A stretch of DNA of 64,000 nt, from contig JADNRZ010000016.1 in NCBI GenBank assembly GCA_015501605.1, positions 992,001 through 1,056,000 on the forward strand. The letters are read 5' to 3'. This DNA comes from Panaeolus papilionaceus (taxonomy: Eukaryota > Basidiomycota > Agaricomycetes > Agaricales). The position numbers were made by a program, and so were the translations under genes. The notes beneath the pieces were generated by a model that saw only the letters and a list, made by a program, of their open reading frames with translations, did no database searches and was not told where the DNA came from. Positions within the stretch are counted from its first letter, which is position 1, and each line of letters begins with the position of its first letter. This document shows positions 10,890 through 23,183 of this stretch, piece by piece.

Positions 10890-11329
10890 GGCGAAAGTAC
10901 AGGGGAAAGTTTATCTCAAGACCAAGCCTTATATCGGAGAAAAGAACAATGGACCTTGCTTGTTGGCGTTGTCAGCCGCACAGAGTGCTCAGCGTCGTGG
11001 AACAAGTGATAAAAAAGAAAGCAAGGTCAAAGAGATTTGGCTTGACTCGGCAACCTCCGATCACTCAACTGCTTCGAGTTGTTTGACTCCTCTCTGAAGA
11101 TTCTACCATGCGATACTCAGTGTATCTCTCGGAAATTCGTGTCATTCAAGAATTAATTCGGAACAAATACAGCGGAAGATAGAATATACACTGCGGTGTT
11201 TAGCACACGAATATTTTTTCGTATTATTATTGCAGTGTCACCCGTCGACAGTCCTCGCCATGCTACGAAGGGTGATGTAAATGCAGGGAGTTAGCAACAG
11301 CAAAAACATTGGTATCGACGACCCGTACC
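10890..11329. other. intergenic / promoter of the MYND gene
   Basis: A plus-strand open frame crosses part of this region, but it begins antisense to the MYND gene and has no family features. No supported gene. Confidence 0.4.
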
Positions 11330-11677
11330 TTACGAGTGGAGAGAATTGTCCTGGGCTATGGATGCAAGCTCGTCAGCCCTTTTGCTTCGTCCAGTTTCTT
11401 GATTCTCAAGGACACCAGTCAGCTGCTCGTTAAGTTCAGTGACATTCGAAGGGTTCCCATCCTTCGGTTTGCGTGCAGGGTTGATCGGGTTGTCAAGATT
11501 CTGAAGCACAAAGAGAAACTCAGTAAGGGGACATAGAAATGAAGACAAAACAAATGGTGATACCTGGGGCGGTTGGCGGACATAGTCGTCGTTGATATTA
11601 CTGTCCGTGGTGCGGGATCGGTCGACGACTTGTTCGACCTTCTTGAAGGCTTCGTCGGTGTAGTTGACTCTTGGCAT
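11330..11677 (-). CDS. small unknown protein
   Basis: Two exons, 11677-11564 and 11500-11330, around a 63-nt intron with GTATCA donor and CTTCAG acceptor. The 94-residue product starts MPRVNYTDEAFKKVEQVVDR. The intron is a multiple of three and stop-free, so an unspliced form would add 21 hydrophobic residues. The protein is hydrophilic with a likely C-terminal helix (NVTELNEQLTGVLENQE). No domain recognised. It lies head-to-tail with the RTT106-like gene on the same strand. Confidence 0.5.
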   Translation of the reverse strand: MPRVNYTDEAFKKVEQVVDRSRTTDSNINDDYVRQPPQVSPFVLSSFLCPLTEFLFVLQNLDNPINPARKPKDGNPSNVTELNEQLTGVLENQETGRSKRADELASIAQDNSLHS

Positions 11678-11717
11678 AGTGGTCCAGTATAAATCTACGA
11701 GTTAAAGAGAAACGTTT

Positions 11718-11963
11718 TTAAGATAAGGTCAACGAATCCTGACGTAAGAGAGACTGTCTCGTCTTCGTCATCATGATATCAGGGGACTCTCCATTTGGCA
11801 CCACATTCGCCATAGGTGGTCCTAATAAGTGGTAACTGAAGAAACATGAAAATAAAAACGCTACAAACATAGGTGAGCCCTCCAACATAGTGCGGAGAAA
11901 CTCCTTGAATGTTGTTTGTGGGTGTCGAACAGTGCTTCGAAGACTTCCCGGTTCAGATGTCAA
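11718..11963 (-). CDS. doubtful small ORF with one hydrophobic segment
   Basis: An 81-codon minus-strand frame just upstream of the small unknown gene. It has one hydrophobic stretch around FVAFLFSCFFSYHLL. Part of that stretch could instead be a 33-nt GT..AG segment, too short for a normal intron. It may be a small membrane protein, the 5' UTR of its neighbour, or chance. Low certainty. Confidence 0.2.
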   Translation of the reverse strand: MTSEPGSLRSTVRHPQTTFKEFLRTMLEGSPMFVAFLFSCFFSYHLLGPPMANVVPNGESPDIMMTKTRQSLLRQDSLTLS

Positions 11964-12107
11964 TTATGATTTGCTTAATTGACAATCGTCTAAGAAAGAC
12001 AGTGTAAATCAGGAGTATAATAATTCTTTGACATACGAAGAACATTGAGTTATAACCATCCATATCTCTAAGAACCGCTGATACGGCTGTGGGTAAGGTG
12101 TCGCGAA

Positions 12108-13754
12108 TTAATCGTCCAATTCGTCCTCCTCATCCTCCTCGTCCTGGGCGTCCTTATTGGAACCCATGAAGTCGTTTTCTACTATTCCAACAGCCATCTC
12201 TAAAGCTGCCTTTGAAATTTTAGGCATTGCTCCTGGTCGTAGAAGAGGATGATGCCTGGGGTCCAGAGGTTCATCCTCGTCCATCTTGTCGTCTTCGTCG
12301 TCTTCGTCGTCGTCCTCCCCCTCTGCATCGTCGTCATCATCTCCATCGTCATCGCTGTCGTCGCCCTCCCCGTCTGTTGAGCGTTCCGATCCATCCAAGT
12401 CTGATATGCTCGTCTCGAAATCGTCATCATCGTCCTCGGATTCATCCATGAGATTCCGAATAGTGATGGGCCCAGCAGACGCCTTTTTGGTTTTGACAGG
12501 TTCGGCAGGGGGCTCCAATTCCCCGTTGACTATTCGCCTTCCAAACAGATGTCGGAATTTCCTAACCCAGTCATTGATTCCCTCCCTCTCTCGTGTATCG
12601 ATCATCCCGAACTCAGACTCCTCAACCATATCCTCCTCTCCTTCAGCAGCATCTCCTGTGAGTTTTCTCGTCAACACGACGCTGCATGTTCGACCTGCTC
12701 CTGCCCCAACAATACGCACGCCCTCCGACTTCCCTAGCAAATCCTCTACAGCCCAGAACTCGCATGGCTTGCTCTCTCCCCAAAGAATACCCTCTTTCGC
12801 AAACCACAAATTTCCAGCTTTGGCAGCACGGTAAGCTTCCACTCCAGGTATACCAGATGCAGCTGATGCACTGGTGTTTAATGTGCCAGGCAAGGCACTC
12901 TTGAAAACCCCGTCCACAACGGGTTCAATAAGGGACACTCCTGGTCCCAGCTGTCTCGCAAACTCTTTTAGCACGGGAAGCATCTCCGTGCCTTTGGGAA
13001 TAGAAGTGGTTGTTGGAGTCCCAGACGCATCATATGTCGATGTCGAAGATATTGATGTAGACGTAGCATCCACGCCGAATATAATTTGTTGGTTGTCGAC
13101 TGTAGCCTTTCCTTTCTCTGCAGAGATATCGGAGGCAATGAGAATGACTGTCCAGTGAGGTTTAGATTTGCCTCTTGTGGGAACGATAAACGCGCGTTTG
13201 ATAGATGAACGAGGAACTGTGCCCTCGATGGCTTGTGCACCTGTGGTGCCCTTTAGGATAAACGCGTTTTCATGAATGGTAATATCCACTTTCTTGCGGA
13301 TCGGCGAAGTAGTGGAGAGGGCGTGGAATGTGAATAGAGGTTTCCCAGGTTCAGATGAAGGTATTGAGGCAGATGAGGTAGCGACATTGTTGGGTGTGGG
13401 CCCAGCTGTATTATTGCTTGAAGTTGCGATCAAGTCCTCTGTTCGCTGCCGTTTAATTTGGTGCGCCTCGCTGTCGCCATTCTGTTCCACATCGTCCCTC
13501 CCACGCTTCTTCTCCGGGGCTGGAGATGGTGGTGCAAACCCCTTGAGCACATTCTGCACTGCAGCCTGTGCAGCAGACCATTGGTCTTGAATGGCCTTCG
13601 AAGCTTCAGGATCAGGAGACGCGCCGACCACGATCCGGATGAGGTTTTCCAGCATCACCTCATTTGCAGGTGTGACGCATAGACTGCGTAACTTGGACGC
13701 GATTTCTTTTGGAAGATGAGGTACTATCGCCCGAAGGTACTGTTCCGATGACAT
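12108..13754 (-). CDS. RTT106-like histone chaperone (tandem PH-like)
   Basis: An intronless gene of 548 residues. The middle part (about 140-400) has the pattern of the Rtt106/Pob3/Spt16-M tandem PH fold that binds H3-H4: FTFHALSTTSPIRKKVDITIHENAFIL, then the second unit with NLWFAKEGILWG and REREGINDWVRKFRHLFGRR. An N-terminal helical region (about 1-75) may dimerise. A basic KKRGRDD/IKRQR stretch near residues 83-105 could be a nuclear signal. The C-terminus is a long Asp/Glu/Ser tract typical of histone chaperones. It probably acts in nucleosome assembly. FACT-related paralogues are an alternative, but the length and acidic tail fit a stand-alone Rtt106 protein best. The long Ser-rich frame on the opposite strand is a shadow of the acidic tract. 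Confidence 0.8.
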   Translation of the reverse strand: MSSEQYLRAIVPHLPKEIASKLRSLCVTPANEVMLENLIRIVVGASPDPEASKAIQDQWSAAQAAVQNVLKGFAPPSPAPEKKRGRDDVEQNGDSEAHQIKRQRTEDLIATSSNNTAGPTPNNVATSSASIPSSEPGKPLFTFHALSTTSPIRKKVDITIHENAFILKGTTGAQAIEGTVPRSSIKRAFIVPTRGKSKPHWTVILIASDISAEKGKATVDNQQIIFGVDATSTSISSTSTYDASGTPTTTSIPKGTEMLPVLKEFARQLGPGVSLIEPVVDGVFKSALPGTLNTSASAASGIPGVEAYRAAKAGNLWFAKEGILWGESKPCEFWAVEDLLGKSEGVRIVGAGAGRTCSVVLTRKLTGDAAEGEEDMVEESEFGMIDTREREGINDWVRKFRHLFGRRIVNGELEPPAEPVKTKKASAGPITIRNLMDESEDDDDDFETSISDLDGSERSTDGEGDDSDDDGDDDDDAEGEDDDEDDEDDKMDEDEPLDPRHHPLLRPGAMPKISKAALEMAVGIVENDFMGSNKDAQDEEDEEDELDD

Positions 13755-14284
13755 TCTAGATTTCGCCTGTGGAGGATTAAAACGAGAACAAAAAATTTAG
13801 CTTTCGTGAGCACGACAGTTCGACAGCGTCAAGTTCACAAGGATTACATACTCGGTATCACAGGGGTTGAAATCCAGTGGGTTTGGGAGATGATGGTAGG
13901 TTTTCTATGCGACGTATGCCTCCTGATCTCTCAAACAAGGAGACCGTTGAAGGTGGAAAGGAAGGGTGTCGGCCTCATTGCAATGATGAACAAAGAAAGC
14001 AATCCAAACCCGGAACAATTCCCTCGCTGCCGCCAGCCCATTCATGAATCATCAGCGCTCATTGTTTGGCAGGGACGGCAGCTCTCAGACATTTCAGAGA
14101 AAGTATTTAGAATTTTATACTCATTATGATTGTTAAATTTATTGAGGTATGAAGGTCACCAGCTTTTATTTCGTACGTATGCACCCGATAAAGTATGTCG
14201 ATAACTTAGTTAAAAAAAGACGAGACAACAGCCTTTTACAATTTCTCAAGGTCTCTTCTTTCCCATTGTCTGTCAGATGCACTG
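13755..14284. other. intergenic
   Basis: About 530 nt between two minus-strand genes: promoter of the RTT106-like gene and 3' flank of ADE13. A 107-codon plus frame here has no supporting features. Confidence 0.4.
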
Positions 14285-16303
14285 TTAAACATTCAACTCC
14301 ACCTTCTGGCTCTTCGCAATAGCGTCAGCAATTTCGTTGTCTGCAAGGGCAGGCTCGACCCAATTCTTCAAGAAGCTGTCCACCTGCTCAGGGGCACGTC
14401 CGATGAAACTGGAAGGCTCGAGCAAGTTGTCAAGATCTGCCTTGATAGGGTCGAAGTAGGGATCGGCGCGAATACGCTCAATGAGGTCATTCTCGAGACC
14501 AAGCTGTTTGACTTGGTAGCCTGCTTCATGAGAGAGAACCCTGATTTTTTCATGCGCCTCTTGCCTGTCGCCTCCCTTCTTGACAATAGCCATGATAACA
14601 TTCTCGGTGGCCATGAATGGAAGCTCTTGAGAGATGCGGCGGGCTATGACCTTGGGGTACACAACAAGACCTTCGGAGATATTCTGGAGGGTCGAAAGCA
14701 CGATGTCTGCAGTAAGAAAAGCTTCAGGGAGGGTGATGCGGCGGTTAGCGCTGTTTCAATGTGCTCAGTGCTGGAAAACGTTTAGTACATGTTGGAAGAC
14801 CGACCTATCATCGAGGGTGCGCTCGAACCATTGTACACTGGCAGTCATGAGAGCATTTTGATGGAGGACCATCAAATGTCTTGCAAGACTGCAAACTCGC
14901 TCAGAACGCATGGGGTTACGCTTGTAAGCCATGGCTGACGAGCCAATCTGCGTGGACTCGAAGGGCTCTTCGATTTCCTACGGGTTAAAGACCGTCAATA
15001 TATATCCGACATATCAAACAAAATCTGACCTTGAGGTTGGCCAAAAGACGGATGTCAGTAGCAATTTTGTGGGCAGTCGCGCCAAGAGATGCCAGAGGTG
15101 CAAGCACATCGGCGTCAATCTTCCTTGAGTAGGTTTGTGAAGTGACGGGGTAGGCGTATTCGAAGCCTGACAATTTGGTGACGAGAGCATCGAGCTCTTC
15201 AACCTACATCCACACTTCATTTAGAGGTGATAAAAACTGGAAAAGGAGAGTTACCCACTTTAGCGTGGTCGCCATCGAACAGAGCAAGGAAGCTGGCTTG
15301 GGTTCCAGTGGTACCCTTGACACCACGGAAACCAAGCTCGTCACGAACGCGCTTGATGTTCTTCAAATCCCAGAGGAGTTCCTGGAATGTAGAGTTGTAG
15401 GCCCAGAATGTCCCAGAATGCTTTGACAGATATAATACGCACCTGGATCCACAGTGTGGCGCGCTTTCCAACAGTGGTCAGCTGAGCAGGCTGGAAGTGG
15501 GTGAATCCCAGGGTAGGGAGGTCACGATACTGAGCCGCAAATGCAGAGAGACGGGAGATTAAGATTCCAAGCGAGCGAATTAGGAATCCCAACCCTTCGC
15601 GAAGGAAAATAAGGTCGGCATTGCTGTGAAAACGAACCAATTTAATTTAATTCGTAAGGGAGGGGTAGCCGATGAAAGGAAAGGTCTATGTCAGAATTCC
15701 GTCATCAAGGTGTAATTTCAGTCACGACTCACTCAGTAACGTAGCACGATGTCGCTCCAAGACTGTGAGAGAGGAAGGACGCTGGGGGGTGAGGCCAAGG
15801 TCGCACTACCGGTCATTCTAAAATGCGTACTGGATGATACCAGCGGCGGCTGGTGCGACTGTGCCAAAGGTGTGAACGTGGGCCATAACGTCGTGTCGGC
15901 GCTTCTTCTCTTCGACAGCTGCAATCTCAAATTGCTCAGGTGTCAACTCCTAAACATATTGTCAATTTCACGTCGCTGCGAAACAAAAAATCAGCTGACT
16001 AGGTTGGCTTTCATTTGAGCGATTGCCTCGTCAGAAATGGGCAGACCAAGCTGCTTCTCTGCAATGGCAAGGTTCAACCAGAGTTGCCTCCAAGTGTTGA
16101 ATCGGTTCTAGTGATAAGGTTGAATTAAAACAGACACAGGTTCCGGGTCCAAAATCTTACTGCAGGAGAGAACAAGTGAGCCATCTCCTTGCTCGCATAG
16201 CGACTAATCCAAGGTGAAAATTGGTCAGTTCATTGACAATCTTCGAAGAAGGGAGGGTCTCTGACCTCGACAGGGGTGTTTGATAGGTTTCAAAAGCGTC
16301 CAT
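14285..16303 (-). CDS. ADE13: adenylosuccinate lyase
   Basis: Ten exons read from the start: 16303-16266, 16203-16161, 16107-16000, 15949-15831, 15762-15733, 15623-15443, 15381-15259, 15203-15030, 14977-14805, 14750-14285. They sum to 484 residues, the normal fungal length. The enzyme splits SAICAR and adenylosuccinate to release fumarate in purine and AMP synthesis and acts as a cytosolic tetramer. The N-terminus is [20 protein letters not shown]. The lyase-superfamily signature [11 protein letters not shown] is at residues 284-294. [26 protein letters not shown] and [16 protein letters not shown] (with catalytic His candidates) are all present. The C-terminal domain carries [12 protein letters not shown]. 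No odd features. Confidence 0.95.
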
Positions 16304-17056
16304 GGTTACAACCTACAACGTTGTCTTTCAGTGAGTATGTGCAACATACCCCAGATAGAACACAGTAGCCTTACAGGTATAGGAGGGTCCTAGTAGTTGT
16401 AAATGAAAACCTGGAGGAAAAAGGATTTCCGTAAATACGGAGTAGGGTCGTTAATAATAACAGGAATCTTATCTCGAGCAAAATCTATTCACGTGCCATA
16501 ATCGGAATGCTTTCTTTCTCCGACGGGAAAAGGCCGCGACTGTAACTCGGATCTCCAGCCATCTTCAGCATTCACCTGCGAAGGCCTTTTGCTTCCGACT
16601 GTCAACCATGCTCTGTGAGAGGGAAGCAAATCCCCGTAATATGCTGTTAAAGTGACAATTTGGTAAGTGTTGTAATTTTGTTGCGTTATTTTTCTAATTT
16701 TTCACAAATAGGAGGCGGGTGGTAAATAATGAAAAGTTATTAAAATATGGAATACACGCGTCTACCCGAAAACATTAGATAGGCTGCTTCGCAAGTACAA
16801 ACGGAAGAACTGGGCATCACAACAGACGAATACAACAATATTGAGCAGGAAACCTATACAAGGAAAGGAAAAAACCAAACTATAAAAGAACAAAAAGGAA
16901 TTACTGGGTACAGAAAGTATCAGACCACCTGCTTTTGTGGTCTCTAACTTACCTCTCTGGGTACTTAAAAGGATGATAGGTAAATGTCAGAAGCATAAGT
17001 AAGTAAATACGGCTGTCTTCTTCTATTCATCTCACGAAAAATGAAATTTGTCCCTC
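16304..17056. other. intergenic / ADE13 promoter
   Basis: About 750 nt of AT-rich sequence upstream of ADE13 and downstream of the next minus-strand gene. No ORF, repeat or RNA gene supported. Confidence 0.4.
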
Positions 17057-18059
17057 TTAGGAAAAAGACCCGTGTATGAGTGCATCCCAAGCACTCTTGG
17101 ATTGTAAAGTTTGCAAAAACTTTGCTTTTTGTTGAGTAGGCTGGCCTTGTGCATCATACCCTCTTACGCAAGGTACATCCGGTGGGCTGGACATCGTCCC
17201 TTTCACAGCTTCTTTTGCTGCAACCCCGTTATTAGGCTGTAACGGGCTGATTGGGGGTCTAACTGGACGCGCCGGTGTCGCAGGCAACGGTGCTGATGCT
17301 ACAGGAGGAGGAAGAGGTGGATCCATCTCTGGCACGAATGATGACGGACTAAATGGTTCAGGATGTGGTGATTGAGGAAGAGCAGGCGATGGGTGCCCCG
17401 AGCTGGGTGTGCCGCTTTCCAACGGCGAATGAGGACCTGGAGTCTACGGAGGAGGGAGATTAGTTGGTGATTTCCTTCTTTGTGCGATGATAGGGAAATG
17501 GTGCTCACAGCACGTCCCAAACGGGATGGCGGTAGCGGATGGCCATGGTGCCCATGACCATAAGGATGATGCCCGAGTGGGTGAAGATATTCAGACGACA
17601 TTGGACCCAGAGCCGCCGAATACATAATCGATGGTGGCGTCCCAACGGGTGTACTCGTCCCAGGAGTATGCACAAAGGGTGGGCTGGGCTAGCTGTACCA
17701 GAAGTTGGCCGAGAGTTTGGGCTCATAGGTGGACGTTTCTTGTCCGGGAAAGGATAGGACATACACTACTCAGTACTCGACAAATTGCAGAAGTCTCGAA
17801 TACTACTCACTGCTGTTAGGATACTACCCAAAGCAAGCCGTAGCGCTTCTTTGTGCTGTTGCTGCGCCTTGCTAGTCACATGGAAGCGACCTGTGGGATC
17901 GTGGTGGTGATGATGGTCGTGGTGGGCTGGATCCAGTCCAGAATGAGGGGTGTGTTCAGAAGAGCGTCTCTGGACTTGGGTCGGCTGCGAATTATCAAGA
18001 AATGCATTAGTATATAATTCTTGGAGAGCAGGTGAGTCGAATGCTATGAAAGAATGCAT
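17057..18059 (-). CDS. unknown Pro/His/Ser-rich protein, with a one-base frame break
   Basis: Three exons: 18059-17811, 17738-17509, 17443-17057. The N-terminus MHSFIAFDSPALQELYTNAF is followed by a His-rich run and a helix QQQHKEALRLALGSILTA. Then comes a low-complexity Pro/Ser region (RPPMSPNSRPTSGTASPAHP) and a conserved-looking end SAWDALIHGSFS. Exon 1 is 83 whole codons and exon 3 is 129, but the middle exon is 230 nt, one short of 77 codons. The frame indeed changes near 17681, in a CCCACCC run on the coding strand. One missing base explains both facts. Codons upstream of the ATG stay open for a short way (NHSSRPR), so an extra 5' exon is possible. No domain recognised. Confidence 0.6.
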
Positions 18060-19363
18060 CCGTGGACGGGAGGAGTGATTAGCGAGACTGGTGTCGCTTC
18101 ATGGCGTTAAAGCCTGCAGTTTGCACCAGGCCTCGCAAATAAAGCGACTAATTGGGTTGGGTAGAATTTAGTTCATTGATATACTTACCATAAGTAATGA
18201 GTCTCCTAAGTTCGTTTATAGATGCCTCGAATCAAGTGATCGTCCAACGAAAGGGGTGTGGGTGTCAAGCTGAACTAGGTGATGGGTGCAACAGGTGTGG
18301 GTTGGTGTTGGTCGAGGATAAGGTTGGATAAGGACCTCTGACTGTGACAGTGTAAGGATTCCCCAGTTATAAGGCTCTCCTGCGTAGCTGATGATGCCAG
18401 CAAGGATCAAGGGTTTTGATTGTTTACAGATGCGACACAACGTCGTGGTCAGGCGGTGGGCAGGGGCATTTTAGATGACAAATACCCCACATTTTATCCA
18501 AATTCAGAAAATGATAAGATTATAATGATTAGATCATCTCAGCTAGGGGTGAAGTCTCGAGGTTTCTTCGGACTTGCGGGGTGTGTACAAAACTTGAATA
18601 CCTCGTACGTGGCTAATTTTGTTCGTTTGACATGCAAATGTAACCTTCTTCTGAGTGACCTCTTCGCAGCACTACTGGATTTTTCCATTATCATTTTTCT
18701 TGAAGCCAATTTTATCGACTCATCCTCGACTTGACCTCGACAGCTAGATTTGATGATAGGAGATAGCGGGGCACTTGCCTATCTGCCCTGCCCGCCGGAG
18801 ACATCATAGAACCTCCTTGGCTCTACATATGAAATGGGCAACTTCAGGAAACCCACCATACGGTCCGGAACTATGGTCGTTGAATTAGTACGGACTGGTA
18901 CCCAGTGGCATTTATCAGTGTTTGATGTCGCTTCTTTCGTCCTCCACTACTATCCACCCTTATCGTTTTAGAACCTTTACTTGTTCCGAGGTGTCACTAG
19001 TCAAGCTGACGTCCTTCCAGTGAGCCCCTGTGGAAGGATGTGGTGATCCGACTGTCGAATCATCTCGGGTCTATATAGCCATTCTTTGACAACTCAATAC
19101 TGGCAAGTCAGTGCCCTGTATCTGTACCTCATTCTCAAGGGTAAGCTGTGCTTATTGCTGCTCGTGGCACTAACTCGTGGCTAAGTTTTATTGTTTTTAT
19201 TAAATGAATAAAAGTCATAGTCTCCTTGTCGGCGCGCTTTGGTTGGTTTCCGAGTCAAGGTTTCTCACTGTTGTTGAACATGCTCGAAAAATGTTGTGTT
19301 AGTTTCTCATAAGTTGCATCACCACAGGGACTGTTATCTTCGTTTTCTTTCCTTTCACTCTCA
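18060..19363. other. divergent intergenic region
   Basis: About 1.3 kb between the Pro/His-rich gene (-) and the F-box-like gene (+). Possible 5' UTR sequence at both ends; no supported gene, tRNA or repeat. Confidence 0.4.
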
Positions 19364-21905
19364 ATGCCCGCAAGATTCAACTCGCTGAGGGTAAGTCTCG
19401 TGCATCATGCTTTTGTGTCGTTGAAACCAACTAATAGGCCTGTATTAATAGAACTTGAAACGCAGCCTCTTTCAGAAAAAGCGCTTGAGCGAGACCGACA
19501 AATGTGGAGCTGGTTCAATCTGTGTGATATGTTACCCCGTCTTTGATCATGTCCCGCATATCCAGTACCTCGAGGGTAATGAACCTGCGTCCCCTGACGA
19601 ACAAGAAGATATTTTGGCATTCATTCGACGGGCGTCCAGACACAGGGATCAGTTAATATACCAACTGCAGGACATGGTATTTGTCTCAATGACCACGGCG
19701 ATGCACATGCATGGAGAAACGTTAAACCAGGAGGTCAACAGACTAGACTCCCGAATTCGAGACGCACAAATTATCGTAGCTCCTGTTCGACACCTCACAT
19801 TTGACGCTCTTCAAGAAATCTTCGTTCGTTGTCTCCCACGACACATATCCGACACGGGCAACACTTACAACACACAGCTAACCGACTTGAACGGCTCCTT
19901 CAAAGCTGCCTTAACGCTCTCTCACGTCTGCAAACATTGGAGATCGACTTCGCTGTGTTTGCCAAGGCTTTGGGGTAACTTGCCGACCCATACGGAAGCC
20001 ACATACCATCACACCCGTCATAAAGACTGTCTGCCCTTATACCAGACGATGGTCGAACGGTCACGGAACTCGGGTCTCAATTTTTTTTTGGACCTGTCTT
20101 TGTCCTATGGTTCAGTAGACAGCTTCGAGTCAAACATGAGAGAGGCGGAAGACCACATGGATCCTGTCGTCTCATTTTTGATTGAGCACTCGGCGCGGTG
20201 GACCAATGTTGTCCTGTCAAACCTGTCATTCAAACACGTTTTGAAGCTATCCAATATCAAGGGCCACCTGACCAACCTCACATATCTCGAGGTCCGCAAT
20301 CATGAATACGGGTCGTCAACGCAGCTGGTCTCATTCATGGACTTGCTCGATGGCACTTCGAAGCTTCGAACCTTTGTGGCAAACGGTCATTGTTATTGCA
20401 CTTATGTTCCAGGACCTATGCCCTCTTTTCGACTGCAACACCTTACAACCATTGAAATGAACTTACATTCGCCACGTGACCTTCGCGACATTGCAACATT
20501 TTGTTCAGAAACACTCCAGTCCCTGAATATTGCTTCGTTGAGTACCATAGGGGGGCCAGGGTATCATTCCGACCCCGACAACGTCTACGAATTCCCTCAG
20601 CTCACGCGCCTTGATCTATCATGCAGCACGGGCAACACATTCAACTTTCTGAGAATGCCTTCGTTGGAGTGTTTGACATGGACACCAATACCCGTATATA
20701 ATTACGAACCACCACTCCTCCCACTTTACGAAATGATTTCTAGGTCATCTGACAGTCTTCAAGACGGACATCAGCATCCTCTGAAAGAGCTTCGTGTCAC
20801 TGCAGACTTGTGTTCGCTCAAACCTGAGGGACCAAATTTGATACACCTATTCAGCCTGGTTCCGAACTTGTCGACGCTGCGTATTCCAATTCCAAGTATG
20901 TTGGTCATCCAGGCCCTCACTGAAGATGTCAAGGACCCCGCTCCACAACGTCTTCCATCCCTTGAAGTGTGTATTTTCACCCACCAGTTGTATCCACATT
21001 TGCCCGATGATCTTCGTGATACTGGTACCTTCACCCTCGGTCTCGCTAAATCCTTAAACGATTTCGCAGCCTCTCGTTGCGAATGGGCTTCTGTGCCGCC
21101 CATGTACGAGGAAAGAAGTAGCCAGGAAGGAAAGCAATCGGTGAAGCGGTTAAAGTCATTCCAAATACTGCTCAATGGGCATGATTGCATAGCGGGTTCA
21201 TACCTGTACCGAAGTTTGCTCCGACCTTTGGTACCAAAGATGTGCAAAACCCCTTCTTCCTTCCGATATTTGCTTAAAACCTTAGCGCATGATGTACCAG
21301 GAGCGTTTGGGAACATCTGGGATCCATGGAGTCCTACAGACCCTCCGGTATGGCACGGTTGTTGGAATCAGTGGCGCAGCAGAGTAGTGAGGACACTCAC
21401 CCAGATTGCAGCGCTTGACTTGGATATATGGACTATCATCGTGAGTCTCCGTAATCTTTTAACTGACCACGTGCTTGTCGGCATACTGACTGGTCTTGAA
21501 GGAAAGTGGATGGCACATTAGCCTCCAATCACTTCGTTTGCTCATGCTTAATGACGCAGAGTTCTATCGTCATCACAGCTTTTTGTACGAGATTATCAGA
21601 GACCAGCATGATGAATGCAGACGTAAGTTTGATGAGCAGCCATGGTCGCAACGGTGGTTATTATCTCCTAACAGTCGTGTCTTGCTTTACATTCCCAAAG
21701 ACGACCGTGAGTCTAAATATTTTTTACACCAAACGAGAATGTCCCTCTGACAATTTTTAATGCAGCAATTATGAATACATCGTGTACATCGGACATAGTG
21801 TACGATAGAGGGGCAGAGTGTCCAGCGCTCCAGGAGGCGTTCTTACCCTTTCTTCGGCATTTCGACGCTTCACCGACATTGCGGTATACTTTATTAGGTT
21901 ACTGA
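19364..21905 (+). CDS. F-box-like protein (Agaricomycete type)
   Basis: Four exons: 19364-19390, 19452-21440, 21502-21706, 21766-21905, giving 786 residues. After a short Cys-containing N-terminus comes EGNEPASPDEQEDI and a coiled helix. Then comes the F-box-like core APVRHLTFDALQEIFVRCLP with SHVCKHWRSTSLCLPRLWGNLP. This layout is the hallmark of the greatly expanded mushroom F-box family. The remainder resembles a degenerate leucine-rich solenoid (repeats such as LTRLDLSCS, MPSLECLTW, LVPNLSTLRIP). F-box proteins bring substrates to SCF ubiquitin ligases; the target here is unknown. The 27-nt first exon is the least sure part, and the N-terminus could start elsewhere. The last two exons are supported by phase and by the clean stop at 21903. 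Confidence 0.75.
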
Positions 21906-23183
21906 CAACAAAAAAAGAACCTTTGTGCCACTTACTTCAATGTGTACTACCTCGTATCTAGGAACTTGAGTGTTCAAAATTTCGAATGGTAAAGATCCAT
22001 TGAAGAAAGATAGGGGCTTGATGGGTAATGTTTGTCCCAGTGGGTGTTGCGAGACAATATTAGGGTTACCAAGTGTTCCAAGGCTCCAAGCACATTTCAT
22101 TACCTTTATTGAACGCCACGACAATGCCACGCACGCCAAAACTGATTTCTTGGTTCCTTCCAGCGCCTATCTACGAGGGTGAATATATATGTTGCAAGGA
22201 TGTTCTTTTTGTTTAACGCTCTGATATCGCGTGCCGGAAAGTCCATTTCGGCAGACCACATTGCGTTTTGGATTTGCAACGCAGCATCATGATCACCTTC
22301 CGAGACATGGGCCGACCGGCAAATAAGGCCTCAGACCGCCTCAAGAGTCATCATATTCATAGGAAGTCATAACGACAGGGAACCGTGCCTCATAGTGACG
22401 TTGCTGGAGCCTCGAAAATTTGGAAGAGTGGGTCTCTCGCTGGTACTTATGTCAGGGAGCACTTCTGACAATTCAATTGTCATGATTTATCGAAAATTGT
22501 ATACAATCTAGGCCCTGATTCTTGACTACACCTATCAATCGATTTGGGGTATTTCTTATGTTACGATGTTTTTGACTGTGAGATGGTGATGTGGTGCATC
22601 TGTCTTGGCGCAGGTCCAAGGGGGTAAATCAACAACTAACCTTACCAAAGAGGCTTGGTTCGTTTGCCACAATTAACCACAAGCTGCTCAGTCGCCGAAC
22701 TGCCTGCTCGATATTTTCGTTCAGCTCGAGGTCTTTTAACAGGACTTGTCCTTCAATCGACGGGAAACCTTTGCATTAAGTCTTGGCAAAAACAGGGTGC
22801 ACAAAAACGCCAGCAAAAATAACGCGCGGCGATCACTTCACCATTCAGATTTACGTCAATATTTTATTCGTAAGATATTTAGCCCGGCTTCTGTGAAATT
22901 GCGACGTGGTTATTGCGTGGTTACTTTCGTTGCAGCTTTCAATTTACTCTTGTTCTTTATTTTGTCGAGAAACTTCCACGAGCCGACCAAGAGTGTAATA
23001 CGGACTCCAACGTATTCCCCTGTTCACTCTTGATAGTTTCTATTTGGTTCACTCTTTCTGTCTTCGTTCACTTGTGTCTCTCATTTGCAATTTGTTACTG
23101 GATAACTATACTCGCCCTGTCCCCGACCCCGTTCGTCGAACCAACTAAAATAAGTTTTCTGATATCTCTCCTTTTATGTCGAC
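21906..23183. other. intergenic
   Basis: About 1.28 kb between two plus-strand genes. Some open frames occur, but none has codon pattern, splice structure or family motif. It probably contains the KRE6 promoter and a pyrimidine-rich leader. Confidence 0.4.

Noticed and set aside
12286..12834. 182-codon Ser-rich plus-strand frame
   Set aside because: A mirror of the GAT/GAA-rich acidic tail of the RTT106-like gene.
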